From Carpediemonas membranifera (Eukaryota; Fornicata), in contig JAHDYR010000005.1 of the NCBI GenBank assembly GCA_019828565.1, positions 372,001 to 436,000 on the forward strand: a stretch of 64,000 nucleotides of DNA, read 5' to 3'. The notes beneath the pieces are model-generated. The model did not search any database, was not told the origin of the DNA, and saw nothing but the letters and a program-made list of their open reading frames with translations. The position numbers and the translations under genes were made by a program. Positions 7,648 through 17,847 of this stretch are shown piece after piece. Position 1 is the first letter of the stretch, and each line of letters starts with the position of its first letter.

Positions 7648-9737
7648 ACCGCCCTCTGTCCAAGATTCATCATCATCATTCATTCCCTCCTCTTCATCCA
7701 TGTCCTCCTCAATCTCCTCCCCCATCGCCTCCTCCCTCTCCCCCACCGTCCCCTCCAACGTCCCCTCACCCATTACCATCCCCTCAGAGCCATCTGATAG
7801 CGCTAGAGACCAATTGCGCGGAAACACGTCCATTCCCGAGCATCAACAAGACGTGGCGGCTCTGGAAGGCATTAGGCGTGCCATCAGAAGTGGTCACGTG
7901 GTTGCGCGACGGCGTACCAATCTCCCTGTTCAGCAGACCGCGGCATCCGAGCCTCCCACCAGTGCGGTCGCAGGACAGGAAAGAATTCCGTCGCCATCTA
8001 CAGACGCTCCTCCACCTCGGAGCAGCAGTGCCGATGCGATCACCGACGCTCGTCTCTCCGATTTTCACCATCCCGAAGTCCCTCGCCGAGACGAGACTGA
8101 TTCACGACCTCAGGTCGCTGAATGCTGTTTCCTCCGAGAACAGGACGTTCAGATTGCACGGGATCAAGAGGGCGCTCGCGACGATTCGCCCGGGCGACTG
8201 GCTCACCAGATTAGACTTAACCAAGGGTTATTATCAGGTTGGGGTCCGCCCCGCCGACAGGACTCTCCTAGGCTTCATTGTGGACGGCAGGCCGTATGCG
8301 TTTTGAGTCCTCCCATTCGGCTGGAAAGCTGCGCCATTTCACTTCCAACGGATAATGCTAGAAGCGGGCGCAGTCGTGGCCAGGAGGTTTCCGGGGGTGA
8401 ACATAACCATTTATCTGGACAACTGGCTCTTTTCGGGCCGCAAAGAGATCCTGACGGAGGCAATGCCGAAGATCATCCGCCTCTTGACGGATATGGGCCT
8501 GGTAATCAACAGACAGAAGTCCCAGCTCATTCCTACGCAGTCCACGACGTTCCTTGGCTTCGTGATCGATTCACTCCGCGAGGGGCTGAAGCTAGACGAG
8601 AGCAAGCGTCGGAAGTACCTATCGAGGGTGATAGAAGCCCTGGCATCCGGGCTAACGGAGCACTCGGCTGCCAGGCTCCTGGGGAACCTCAGCTTCGCGT
8701 CGTTGATCTGGCCAGACGGCGTGGCCCAGCTGAGGCCGCTTCAACGCGCTGCCCAGTCACTCAAGCACAAGTACCGAACTCGGATCCACGGCGATGCTCG
8801 GGACGCACTGATAGCGTGGAAGACCCGCTTGGAAAGACCTTCTCCTACGAGATCAACCAGCGAGCTGCTCCATCTCTGGGGTATGTCGCAACAGCTCGAG
8901 GTGACAGTCATGACAGATGCCTCGCTGAGCGGTTTAGGGGGCATAATTCGAGTTCCGGGCCGATCACCGATCCATTTTGCAGAGCCAGCGCCCCAAGGCG
9001 AGCACATAACGCTGTTAGAGTTCAGGGCCATCAACGCAGCCCTGGAGCGCGTAATGCAGAACCACCAAGCAGGCTCCTTCGAGTTGACGGTCTACTGCGA
9101 CAGCAGGGCTGCGGTAGCTTGGCTGAACCGCCAAGGATCCACCAAAGCGCCGCCAGTCGTGGACGAGATCCTCAGAGAGTTACTACCGAGGCTCTCCGAG
9201 TGGCGTATTTCGGTCAGAGCGGTGCACTCGGCAGGACATCTGAACGTCCTCGCCGACTCCCTGTCCAGGAACGATCGGGAGCTCACATCGGTGGAGAGGG
9301 TCATCGGCCGCACCATAGAGGCCTGGGGGCCGCTGGAGAAGGATGCCTGGCCCCTAGAGCTCTTCGGGGCCAAGGCCCTGATGACCCCGGCAGAGATGCT
9401 GGACCGAACATGGTCGGACGGACGGTGGTTCGCAGCGATACCCTTTGGCATGCTGACACATGTCTACGCCAAGGTCTCTCGCCTAGTGAGCAAGACTCCG
9501 CTGACCGACCCGAGGAAGTGCAGGTTAGCGATCATACTTCTCGTCTCCGATGCAAGATCACCAACGGCGATGTCTCTGCGTCATCTAACGCAACATCGCC
9601 TTTACTTCAGGATTCACAGCAACAACGGCGTGGACTTTTCCGAAATAACGCCTCTTCAAGCCGACAAGACATTCCGACTTGTCGCGCTATTCATTCCCCT
9701 GCAATCTTTGAAGGAGCGCTCAGAAGTCCAATGCTAG
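7602..9737 (+). pseudogene. RT-RNase H of element B, interrupted by one TGA
   Basis: Open in the -1 frame relative to Gag from before 7602, with no early ATG, through a Pro/Ser-rich linker into RT (LIHDLRSLN, RLDLTKGYYQVGV, VLPFGW, then YLDNWLF where relatives have YLDDW) and RNase H (MTDAS, EFRAIN, YCDSRAAVAW, ADSLSRN). A TGA at 8304-8306 sits in YAF-stop-VLPFGW where relatives have Arg or Asn; a CGA-to-TGA change explains it. The palm motif reads D-N instead of D-D, which alone could inactivate polymerisation. The frame ends at TAG 9735-9737, overlapping the recombinase ATG by 7 nt. Confidence 0.85.
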
Positions 9738-10675
9738 AGCAGTACTCAATAGCCTATCGGCGCCAGATTGCTGGATCACTTGCGCAATTTGCTTCATTCC
9801 GAGAGCAACATCCGCTCGCTGATCCTATTGACCTTCTCCGCCTATGGGCTGTATCACAAGCTTCATTAGTGACTGGAGATACAATCAAGAAGAAGTTTCG
9901 AGCCATTGAGATGTTCTTCGAGAGGATCGACACATCCTGGTCGCTCCCGGTGGATGGCCGCTCGGTGGTCTTCGGCGTCGCAAGAGAGGCTCTTGGTAAG
10001 AGGCTCGGGCCAGCAGTCCCTATTAGGGCGCAGATGCTTCTAGATCGCCTCGACAGACACCGGGCTAACATCACCACAGTCGGCTCATGGCGGGAGGCCT
10101 TCACGTTCGCAGTGACCGTCTATGCTTCCACGTCGAGGCCGGGCGAGGTCGCATCCCTCACCATGGGTGACATATCCCCCGACTCAGTCGCAAGAGGTCT
10201 CCGCATTCGCATCAGAGGCACTAAGACGAGGCGTGAGAGAGTCGATAAGCTAATACCCCGGATCGACGGGCCCCTGGACCCTGCTGCATGGCTCTCAGAG
10301 CAGGTGGTCTTCCGCATGGACGAGGGCGCTTCGGAGAACGACTCCCTCTGGTCTCTACCCTATCAAGAGATCGTGGTGCTGCTCGAGTTGATCTTGTCGA
10401 AGCACGTGCGACCGCACGGCCTCAGAAGGGGCAGCGCAGCCGACATGGTGCTGGCTGGCATCCCGGCAGAGGTAGTCGCGGCAAAGGGGACATGGGCGAA
10501 CACTTCCTCAATGATCCGCTACATTGAGGATGCCCTCCGGCTAGACTACGAGACATCGGCGAGGCCGATAAAGGTGGCAGTGAGCAGCCACCTTGGGGGT
10601 TGGCACCCCGGGCCCACAGCTGTTGAGGAGCAACTGGCTGGGTCCCGCCGACCTCCTATCACTGAGGACCCTTGA
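9731..10675 (+). CDS. Tyrosine recombinase of element B
   Basis: 314 codons from ATG 9731, overlapping the end of RT-RH by 7 nt (ATGCTAG). The N-terminal part starts LEQYSIAYRRQIAGSLAQF, shared by these recombinases. Catalytic blocks are STSRPGEVASL (Arg), PHGLRRGSAADM (His, Arg), AAKGTWAN (Trp) and MIRYIED (Tyr). It is apparently intact. It is clearly related to, but diverged from, the recombinase of element A. Confidence 0.92.
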   Translation: MLEQYSIAYRRQIAGSLAQFASFREQHPLADPIDLLRLWAVSQASLVTGDTIKKKFRAIEMFFERIDTSWSLPVDGRSVVFGVAREALGKRLGPAVPIRAQMLLDRLDRHRANITTVGSWREAFTFAVTVYASTSRPGEVASLTMGDISPDSVARGLRIRIRGTKTRRERVDKLIPRIDGPLDPAAWLSEQVVFRMDEGASENDSLWSLPYQEIVVLLELILSKHVRPHGLRRGSAADMVLAGIPAEVVAAKGTWANTSSMIRYIEDALRLDYETSARPIKVAVSSHLGGWHPGPTAVEEQLAGSRRPPITEDP

Positions 10676-10862
10676 GGGGTTAGTGATAAACGGATGATGA
10701 TGCTAGAGTTGCTGTGGGTCTTTGGGGGACTGGCATATTCATTGGCGACTGGTGCCCTATGGGATATAGACGTAGTCTACCGGACCGTCTGCCCAGTCAG
10801 ACGCTCAGGCGCCATCCGCAGAAGAGAGAATTTCAGCGCTCGAAAGTAAGTACGAAGCAGCG

Positions 10863-11345
10863 ATGACGGCCAATGTAGAGCTTCTCACCAAGATCCAGTA
10901 TCTTGAAGAAGAGAACGCCGATCAACAGCTGAAACCCAAAAAGGATGTCGTCGCGAAGGAGTACGAGGCCTGGCAGAAGTTCCTACGCGAGTTCAAGCGT
11001 GATGCAGCCAACCTCCCAGAGGATGCCACCTTTGGAGACCTCATAAGCCTCGTCAAGAACAAGGTTGATTTTCGCCTCGAGTTCCTGCGGCTCGTCGACG
11101 AGTTTGGCGAGACAACAGCGCACGAGTTCAGCTTCTCGGCAGCAGGCATCAGAGGCCGCAATGCGCTACACGAGGCGGCCATGAAGGCCGCCAAGATCCG
11201 CATTGGTCTGGAGCCCAAGCGAGCCGGCTACCCCCAATCCAGGGGCAACAAGAACAAGACAAGACCGAGATGTTCGTTCTGCGGGCGCCCGAATCACAAG
11301 GAGGATTCTTGTTGGGTCAAGAATCCCGCCTTGAAGCCGCAGTAA
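10863..11345 (+). CDS. Gag-like protein with CCHC zinc knuckle, element C
   Basis: 160 residues from ATG 10863. A short coiled coil (LLTKIQYLEEENADQQLK) is followed by an alpha-helical middle, then a basic segment and one zinc knuckle CSFCGRPNHKEDSC (C-x2-C-x4-H-x4-C) near the C-terminus, typical of retroelement nucleocapsid. It ends CAG TAA at 11343-11345, and the downstream RT is open in the same frame. It differs from the Gag-like ORFs of A, B and H, which have no knuckle. Confidence 0.85.
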   Translation: MTANVELLTKIQYLEEENADQQLKPKKDVVAKEYEAWQKFLREFKRDAANLPEDATFGDLISLVKNKVDFRLEFLRLVDEFGETTAHEFSFSAAGIRGRNALHEAAMKAAKIRIGLEPKRAGYPQSRGNKNKTRPRCSFCGRPNHKEDSCWVKNPALKPQ

Positions 11346-13367
11346 AAGGGTTTGGTTTGCCAGATTTACACAGCTATCCGCGAAAACAGCATGCTATCGC
11401 TTCAAGACTGGGCGTCCCGGTTTGCGAAAGCTTCAGAGGAGAACAAGAAGCCTGTTGTTGGCTCAATCACGCGCTCTGCTGCAGTTTGGGAGCGGATTTC
11501 CCCACCAGCAGAGGTTCTCGCGGCTGTCCGAGGAGTGCGGATCGATACAGATCGAATCCCGACACTCGACGAATACCACGTCCATCCACGGCTGATACAT
11601 CTTCTCAGAGCGGAGATTAACGAGCTACTGGCGAGCGGAGCTGCCCAAAAGGTCGATGAACGGCCGGCAGTCGTGAGCCCCATATTCCTGACCCCAAAGA
11701 GTGACGGGGAGACCTGGAGGCTCATACACGACCTCCGAGGCATTAACGAGCACATAACAGCACGAAAGTTCTCCATGCGCGGCCTACACGAGGTGGCCGA
11801 GACAATGCAGGAGGGAGACTACATGGTAACCATTGACTTCGAGAAAGGCTATTACCAACTTCTGCTGGACCCAGCCGACAGGACCAAGGCCGGATTTGAA
11901 CTTGATGGCAACTGGTACGTGTTTACAGTGCTTCCCTTCGGCCTGTCCACGGCCCCGAGAGCATTTCAATCCGTGTCGAAGTTCGCGGCGAGGTGCATCG
12001 CAAGCAGGCTTAACGTCCGCATCGTCGAACACCTCGATGATTGGATCATCATGCCGCAGAACAAGGACCACCTCAAGGCTATCCTGCCTGGCTTCCTAAA
12101 CCTGCTCACGTCATTCGGCATTGTTGTTAGCCAAAAGAAGGCGAGATGGGTGCCGAGCAGGATTCAGGAGTTCTTAGGCGTCGTAATCGATTCAGCATCC
12201 ATGAAGTTCCGCTTAACAGACGAGAAGACGGACAAGTACCGCACTGCGGTTCAAAACCTACTGAAAGAACGCAGATTCTTAGTCAAAGACCTCTACAAGA
12301 CCATCGGGAGGCTCAACTTTGCTGCAACATGCCTAGGACCGGCGGCCCTGGTGCGTTGCCGAGAACTTTCGATCGTCGCCTCCAACATACGAGACGGCTT
12401 CCGCATGGACCGCGACACACTGTCGGAAGCAGCGGTGCAGGACCTCAATTGGTGGGTGGACAAGCTCCGGCGCCCGCCGGCCAGGAAGTTCATCGCCCCA
12501 CAGCCGACAATGCGAGTCGATACAGACGCCTCCGACCACTGGGCTGGTGCGGTCATGTTCACACAGGACTTCTCAACCTGGAAAACCGAGTTCTCCCGCG
12601 AGGAGGCCAAGCTCCACATTACCGCGAAGGAGGCCCTCACAGCGATGTGGGCAGTGACGTCGTTCCTGAGAGGCAGGCCACCCAGCACTGTCTTACTAAT
12701 GACAGACTCCATAGCCGCCAAGAAGTGGACGATCAAGTCGGGCACCAGAGCCCCGGCCATCGTGAGGGCAGAGGCCAGGAGGTTCGCGGACTACATGATG
12801 GAGGGCGGGCACACACTGGTGGTCCGGCACATACAGGGGCGGCTGAACTGGACGGCCGACAGGCTGTCACGCCCTGGGCCAGGATTCTCCCTCGGAAGAG
12901 AGGTCCCGACACAGCTCCTGCTGGAGATATCACGCCGGTGGGGGGCCCTCGAGCGCGACCTATCGGGGTCGGCGGCAGAAGCCTTCCTCCTCGACTGGCA
13001 AGCAGGACGGTCACTCCTGTGCCCGCCATACAAGATGCTGAACAGAGTCGTACAGCGTCTGCACTCAATCCACACAACAGCCGCAGTGCAGCCCGCGCTA
13101 CAGGCCACGGGGTGCTGTCTGGTGTACGTCGAGGCGAGGGGGTCGAACGCATCAATCGAGATCAGGAGGATGGCCCAAGCACACTTCCAACGGACGTTCC
13201 ACAAGCTGTTCCTACAGATCAAGTGGGAGGGCTATTTACAAGAGGAGTCGTCATGGGAGCCCTTCGCAGCCCAGTTGGATGAGCTGCAAGCCCTTGATCG
13301 TTACCTGGAGGAACATCCACAGCTGGCGCAGAAACTACCAGCACAACGCAGAAGGAATGATTACTGA
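11346..13367 (+). CDS. RT-RNase H with C-terminal chromodomain, element C
   Basis: Open from just after the Gag TAA; the first ATG is at 11391 (MLSLQDWASRF). RT motifs are RLIHDLRGIN, TIDFEKGYYQLLL, TVLPFGLSTAPRAFQ and HLDDWII, the last with the D-D pair. RNase H follows (RVDTDASDHWAG, EALTAMW, MTDSIAAKKW, TADRLSR). The last 50 residues read LFLQIKWEGYLQEESSWEPF and then DELQALDRYLEEHP, which matches a chromodomain (aromatic-K-W-x-G-Y, S-W-E-P, C-terminal helix). Chromodomains in chromoviruses direct integration to marked chromatin; on a DIRS-like RT-RH it is unusual. The frame is intact over 670 codons. Confidence 0.82.
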   Translation, partial: KGLVCQIYTAIRENSMLSLQDWASRFAKASEENKKPVVGSITRSAAVWERISPPAEVLAAVRGVRIDTDRIPTLDEYHVHPRLIHLLRAEINELLASGAAQKVDERPAVVSPIFLTPKSDGETWRLIHDLRGINEHITARKFSMRGLHEVAETMQEGDYMVTIDFEKGYYQLLLDPADRTKAGFELDGNWYVFTVLPFGLSTAPRAFQSVSKFAARCIASRLNVRIVEHLDDWIIMPQNKDHLKAILPGFLNLLTSFGIVVSQKKARWVPSRIQEFLGVVIDSASMKFRLTDEKTDKYRTAVQNLLKERRFLVKDLYKTIGRLNFAATCLGPAALVRCRELSIVASNIRDGFRMDRDTLSEAAVQDLNWWVDKLRRPPARKFIAPQPTMRVDTDASDHWAGAVMFTQDFSTWKTEFSREEAKLHITAKEALTAMWAVTSFLRGRPPSTVLLMTDSIAAKKWTIKSGTRAPAIVRAEARRFADYMMEGGHTLVVRHIQGRLNWTADRLSRPGPGFSLGREVPTQLLLEISRRWGALERDLSGSAAEAFLLDWQAGRSLLCPPYKMLNRVVQRLHSIHTTAAVQPALQATGCCLVYVEARGSNASIEIRRMAQAHFQRTFHKLFLQIKWEGYLQEESSWEPFAAQLDELQALDRYLEEHPQLAQKLPAQRRRNDY

Positions 13368-13718
13368 TGTTGATTAGTGGTCGTTGAGCGAATGCAAGCC
13401 CGTATGACGCCTAAGCGCCAACGCCTCGCATGGGGGAAGGGAATTGGCGAGAACTCGTGAACGAGAGCTCGTTGAAGGCTCTAAGTGTCTTTTTTGGACA
13501 CCATGTGCCGACAGTAGTATCCGACGAAGCTTATCGCGAGTATTCATGAGGTCGATGTTTTGGCGACCAATTTTGAACGGATCAAATTTTGTTCAGAGAA
13601 ACAGAAGGTCCGGGACATGCCACCCTCCGGTTATCCTGTGGGGGAAGTGTGATAGACATTTGATTTTAACTCAATCGACTCAGGACTTTTAAAGACACCC
13701 AACTTGTTTCTCTGCTAA
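13368..13718 (+). other. Spacer between elements C and D, no gene seen
   Basis: About 350 bp without a credible coding region. Short open frames here have no recognisable motif. It probably contains residual leader or tail sequence of the neighbouring retroelements. Confidence 0.5.
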
Positions 13719-14745
13719 GTGTTGCCACAAGTGTTAGCTGCGCTGAATGGTGTGAGCATAGATGCAGATGACGTCCAGGAGGGATATATAACAACATCTG
13801 CTCGGTCCAGGAATGAAGGTCTCCTCAGAAGCGAGATTGACAGCCTCCTGTCGATTGGCGCCATCGTTAGAGTAGAGACGAGGCCAGAGGTCATAGCGCC
13901 GATTTTCCCCCTCCCCAAGACAGATGGCGTGAACTATCGCCTGATACACGACTTAAGAGATGTTAACAGGGAGCTGGAGGTCAGAAAGTTCTCTATGAGA
14001 GGACTCGAGGAGGTGGCGGAGACGATACGCCCCAACGATTTCATGGTAACCATGGACATGAGCAAGGGGTATTACCAACTGCTTCTAGACAAGGAGAGCT
14101 CCCACAAGGCAGGCTTTGAGTTCGACGGGAAGTGGTACGAATTTCGAGCCCTCCCATTCGGCTTTGCCACGGCGCCGAGAATATTCCAGTCAGTCTCCAA
14201 GCATGCGGCCAAGTTCATCGCGAGCAAGCTCGACCTGCGCATCTGTGTCTACTTAGACGACTGGATGGTCCTCGAGCAGGATAAGGAGAAACTGCAGAGG
14301 TTGCTCCCAGACTTCATCAATCTGGCCACCTCACTGGGAATAGTTCTGAATACGGACAAGTCATCATGTATACCTTCGCAAGAGCAGGAATTTCTGGGAG
14401 CCGTCGTCAATTCAAGAGAGATGTGCATCAAACTCACCGAAGCCAAGCGCAAGAAGTACAAGAACGCCGTGGACAACATTTTAAGAGAAAGAAGGCTCTT
14501 TATAAGCGAACTAAGCCGGCTGGTCGGAAGACTGACCTTCACCAAGGTGTGCTGCAGCACAACAGCGCTCATCAGGGTCAGGGAGCTCTGCATCGCCACA
14601 AGGTCTCAAGAGGAGCAAGAACCCCAGAGCCACTCGAGGATGCCTCTCAGAGGCAGCGATAGCGGACCTTCAGTGGTGGAGCCGCAAGCTGGAGACGATC
14701 CCGAGCTGCCCGATCAGACCACCCAGGAGCGCCACAATAAGGGTA
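13719..14745 (+). pseudogene. Element D1: RT fragment truncated at the start of RNase H
   Basis: RT of the same branch as element C: YRLIHDLRDVN, KFSMRGLEEVAETI, TMDMSKGYYQLLLD, LPFGFATAPRIFQ, YLDDWMV. After about 14600 the conserved reading moves to another frame (ADLQWWSRKLETIPS) and stops at the threshold of RNase H, where sequence jumps to a second RT (D2). The 5' part, with Gag, is missing. Confidence 0.8.
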
Positions 14746-16347
14746 AAAGGGGAAATGGCATAGACTGGAGGCTTATTCATGACCTAAGACCCGTGAATGC
14801 GGTCATAGAAGCCAAGAAGTTCTCCATGCGCGGACTTGAGGAGGTCCGAGAGACCCTGAGGCCCGGAGATTCCATGGTGGCCCTTGACTTCAAGAGTGGC
14901 TGTCACCAGCTGCTCCTGGACCAGCGAGACAGATACAAGGCAGCGTTCGAACTGGACGGCGTATACTATCAGTTCAACGCCCTCCCGTTCGGACTCTCGA
15001 CAGCGCCTAGAGCGTTCCAGACAGTATCGAAGCACGCAGCCAGGTTCATCGCGAACAGCCTGGACCTGCGCATATGCGTCTATCTCGATGACTGGCTCAT
15101 TATGCATCAGGATCGCGAGGTTCTGAGAGAAAAGCTGCCGCAGCTTATCAACTTGATGACTTCATTCGGCATTGTACTTTCAGCCGTCAGCAGAGAAGTG
15201 CTTATGGCAGCCATCAACGACGCAGGAGTTCCTAGGAGTGGTCGTAGACTCCGTATCCATGTCATTCACTCTAACAGAAGAGAAGAGAGACAAATACAGC
15301 CGAGCAGCAGAACAATTCCTCAGAAACAGGAGATTCACGCTCAAGGAGCTGAAGAAGACCATAGGCCGCATGATATTCACAAAGGCATGCATAGGATACG
15401 TCGCGCTCGTACGTGTGAGAGAACTAACAATCATAGCCCGGGAGCTAGAGAGGAAGAAGATATGGAGGGCGAAGAGAGCCTCCATCAACCAACACGCCCT
15501 GGAGGACCTACACTGGTGGGCCAAGATGCTCAGGGACCCGAGGGAGCAGGCCCTAATCCCACCAGACTTTCAACACCGAGTGGAGACAGACGCGTCATCC
15601 ACATACGCAGGAGCCACAATCTTCAGCCAGACGGGAGCTCAGGCATCGTGGACGAGACGGTTCAACAGACAGGAGCTGCCCCTACACATCACAGCGAAGG
15701 AGGCCCTGGGCGCCATGCTGGCGATCCAAGTCCTGGTGGGCCCGGCCCCCGCATCCTTAATATACGTGTACACAGACAACACAGCTGCACGAAAGTGGCT
15801 CACAAGCTCCAGCACAAGAGCGCCCGTGTCAGTCAGGCGCCAAGCCTGCACACTCCACGACTGTTTAGTATCAAGAGGACACCAACTCGTCGTGAGATAC
15901 CTGCCCGGTCGCCTAAACTGGACCGCAGACGCCTTATTAAGACCAGACGGGGCACAGATCCCACACTGGGTGCCAGACAAAGTACTCAGAGCGATAGCCC
16001 GCAGATGGGGCGCAGTGGACCTGGACCTCACAGAAGCAGGCTTCAGTCTGCTGGAGGCGTCATGGGACGGCAGGATACTGGTGTGTCCGCCTTACAAGCT
16101 GCTCGGTCGGGTCGTGCTGAAGCTAGCACAGCTAACAGTGCGCTCCCCGCACCCACCCGCGCTGCAGCAGAGAGGCTGCGCCCTCATATACGTGGGGATC
16201 AAACACAACCACAACATCACCATCCGGAAGATAGCTCAGCAAGCTTTCACAGTCAACATCCCCAAGAGGTCAGCACCACGAGAGTGGAGCGCCCTGGCAG
16301 GGCAGAGATCCAGCATCAACGTCCGAGTAGCCTGGATCCCACTCTAA
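14746..16347 (+). pseudogene. Element D2: RT-RNase H with 5' truncation and one frameshift
   Basis: Starts abruptly inside RT at DWRLIHDLRPVNAV, continues KFSMRGLEEVRETL, LPFGLSTAPRAFQ and YLDDWLIM, then shifts frame near 15180 (conserved QEFLGVVVDS is in the new frame). RNase H follows: VETDASSTYAG, ITAKEALGAM, YTDNTAARKW, TADALLR. It ends at TAA 16345-16347 without a chromodomain. The D1/D2 junction is in frame, so a single open frame appears to carry two successive RT domains, which is an accident of the join. Confidence 0.8.
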
Positions 16348-16452
16348 GGGCGGCAGGAGTAGTCGTCACAGCAGACAGGGAACCCCCACTCACCGAGGAG
16401 GCCATTAGACTGTCGCCTCAGTTCACAGCGCTTACGATGCCGGCGGCACGGG

Positions 16453-17607
16453 ATGGATGAAAACATCTTGTTGCCTATCTGCGGAGCAGCCGTTGGGATC
16501 GTACGCAGTGCGGGACCATGCGGATCCCCAGTCGCCCGTCCGCGGGGCGGAGCTTGGCGGCGGAGTGGCGGCCAGACTGAGCGTCCTCCGCCGAATGGCA
16601 TCTCGCGTCGGAGCGCCACGTGCGCCCCGGGGCCCTTGGTGCTCGGTGTGCAGTTTATGGTCAGGCTTATCCTGCACCACAGATTGCGCGAAAAGCCGAT
16701 GTCCGTCGAAGAACGTCTGGAAGCACTCGAAAAGAGCAACAAGGAGCAAGAAGAGGAAAATGCTACTCTCAGAGCCGAATTGGACTATCTTCGCGAAGCA
16801 CGCGATGAGCTCGATGATCCTCCGCACTCAGAAGTCATTTTGAAGGAGTTCAAGGCCTGGAACCACTTCTCCACTGAAGTCAAACGGGAAATTATGGCTT
16901 TGGACGAAGAAGCTACGACTGGCGAGGTCTCCCAGTTCATATCCCAGCTGGCGCAGCAGCATGCCAAGCAAGCTAGGTCCGGACCAAGAGGCCCTGCGGT
17001 TCCTATCCGCGCGCACATCATCATAGACCGCTGGGGCTCGGCCACGCCCGAGCAGAGGGCCGACCCCTGCTGGCTGCAGGCCTTCTACTTCGGCGTCATC
17101 ACTTACGTCACGACATCAAGGCCTGGTGAGATCTTCTCGCTGACTCCGGCAGACGTCTCCGGCAGACCAGGTCGCGGTCTGAGGGTCTGCATCCGTCGGA
17201 CTAAGACCGGCATGACGAACGTGTACAAGGTGGTCCCGAGGCTGGGCGATGCCCCCTTCTGCCCGGCCACTTGGCTTCACGCCCATGCTCGTAACCTCCC
17301 TAGTAGCCAGCATCTCTGGCGGGCCCCTGCCAATATCCGAGGAGACCTATCACTGTCGACTGAGGTGTCCTATGCCGTGTTCGAGGACCAGGTTAGGGAG
17401 GTCTTCGGCAAGGTGACGCGATTGCACGGATTCCGCAGAGGATCAGCCGCCGACCTCCTCCTGTGTGGCATCCCAGTAGAGGTTGTCGCCGCGAAGGGCA
17501 CCTGGGCGACGACGGTGAGCCTTATCCGCTATGTGGGCGATACCCTGCGCCTTGATGGCGCCTCCTCCGCAACCCCACTGAGGAGAATGTTTAGAGAAGA
17601 AGAGTGA
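16453..17607 (+). CDS. In-frame fusion of Gag-like coiled coil and tyrosine recombinase
   Basis: 384 codons open from ATG 16453; a more Gag-like start is ATG 16699 (MSVEERLEALEKS). The coiled coil spans roughly 16699-16830, followed by KEFKAWNHFSTEVKREI as in the Gag of element C. At about 16975 it joins directly to the recombinase catalytic half: RGPAVPIRAH, TTSRPGEIFSL (Arg), LHGFRRGSAADL (His, Arg), AAKGTWAT (Trp), LIRYVGD (Tyr). RT-RH and the recombinase N-terminal domain are deleted without breaking the frame. The core-binding domain is missing, so normal activity is doubtful. Confidence 0.8.
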   Translation: MDENILLPICGAAVGIVRSAGPCGSPVARPRGGAWRRSGGQTERPPPNGISRRSATCAPGPLVLGVQFMVRLILHHRLREKPMSVEERLEALEKSNKEQEEENATLRAELDYLREARDELDDPPHSEVILKEFKAWNHFSTEVKREIMALDEEATTGEVSQFISQLAQQHAKQARSGPRGPAVPIRAHIIIDRWGSATPEQRADPCWLQAFYFGVITYVTTSRPGEIFSLTPADVSGRPGRGLRVCIRRTKTGMTNVYKVVPRLGDAPFCPATWLHAHARNLPSSQHLWRAPANIRGDLSLSTEVSYAVFEDQVREVFGKVTRLHGFRRGSAADLLLCGIPVEVVAAKGTWATTVSLIRYVGDTLRLDGASSATPLRRMFREEE

Positions 17608-17847
17608 TATAGTCGACTATGGCGATTGAGGAGTCGCCGTGGTCGACACCGTTGAGAGTCCCGAGGGACTAACGGTAAATGAGCTGATATCAACTAAGTT
17701 TTGGGTCCGACCGGGACAACCCCATGGTTTTAGAGCAGCGAGACTGCCTAGTCGTCTGCACGTCAGACTGTTCAGGCCCAAGGGAGCCAACGTCAACTCG
17801 GCTAGCGTGGCCGACGGTATTTAGATTCGATTACGATTTGCCGGAGA
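17608..17847 (+). other. Spacer between the fusion gene and element E
   Basis: About 240 bp that follow the recombinase stop. I see no recognisable coding motif; it probably represents element tail or leader sequence. Confidence 0.45.

Larger units (their letters stand above)
6982..10802 (+). mobile_element. YR retrotransposon B, nearly complete
   Basis: Contains a Gag-like ORF, RT-RNase H in the -1 frame, and an intact tyrosine recombinase, in the order usual for Ngaro/DIRS-like elements. It is bounded on the left by the 49-bp motif at 6982-7030 and on the right by a diverged copy of that motif with its own inverted repeat GTCTG-CCCAGT-CAGAC (10787-10802). The leader after 7030 resembles that of element A (AGCGGAGC, CTTCGGC, GGTCGAGG blocks). 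One internal TGA interrupts RT. No methyltransferase domain, seen in some DIRS elements, is present. Confidence 0.85.
10803..13367 (+). mobile_element. YR-type retrotransposon C (Gag, RT-RH-chromodomain); recombinase missing
   Basis: Begins after the end motif of element B and holds a Gag with zinc knuckle and a long RT-RNase H ORF in the same frame, separated by one TAA. No tyrosine recombinase follows; the sequence changes at about 13368. The RT belongs to a second branch together with D1 and D2 (RLIHDLR, KFSMRGL, LLLD, LPFGLSTAPRAFQ). It is either 3'-truncated or has exchanged its 3' end for a chromodomain. Confidence 0.75.

Noticed and set aside
8304-8306. TGA as a sense codon in this genome
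   Set aside because: Host genes with strong homology, such as the sirtuin, the Myb-like gene and the CCA-adding enzyme, end at TGA where the family ends, and relatives of the RT have Arg or Asn at the interrupted site.
7394-10675. A 1093-codon open frame spanning nearly all of element B in another plus-strand frame
   Set aside because: Only its last 315 codons (the recombinase, from ATG 9731) show a family signature. Upstream it reads low-complexity, Arg/Ser/Pro-rich sequence in the frame opposite to the conserved RT. Similar accidental open frames occur at 59831-61933 and 51428-53326, an effect of GC-rich codon use.
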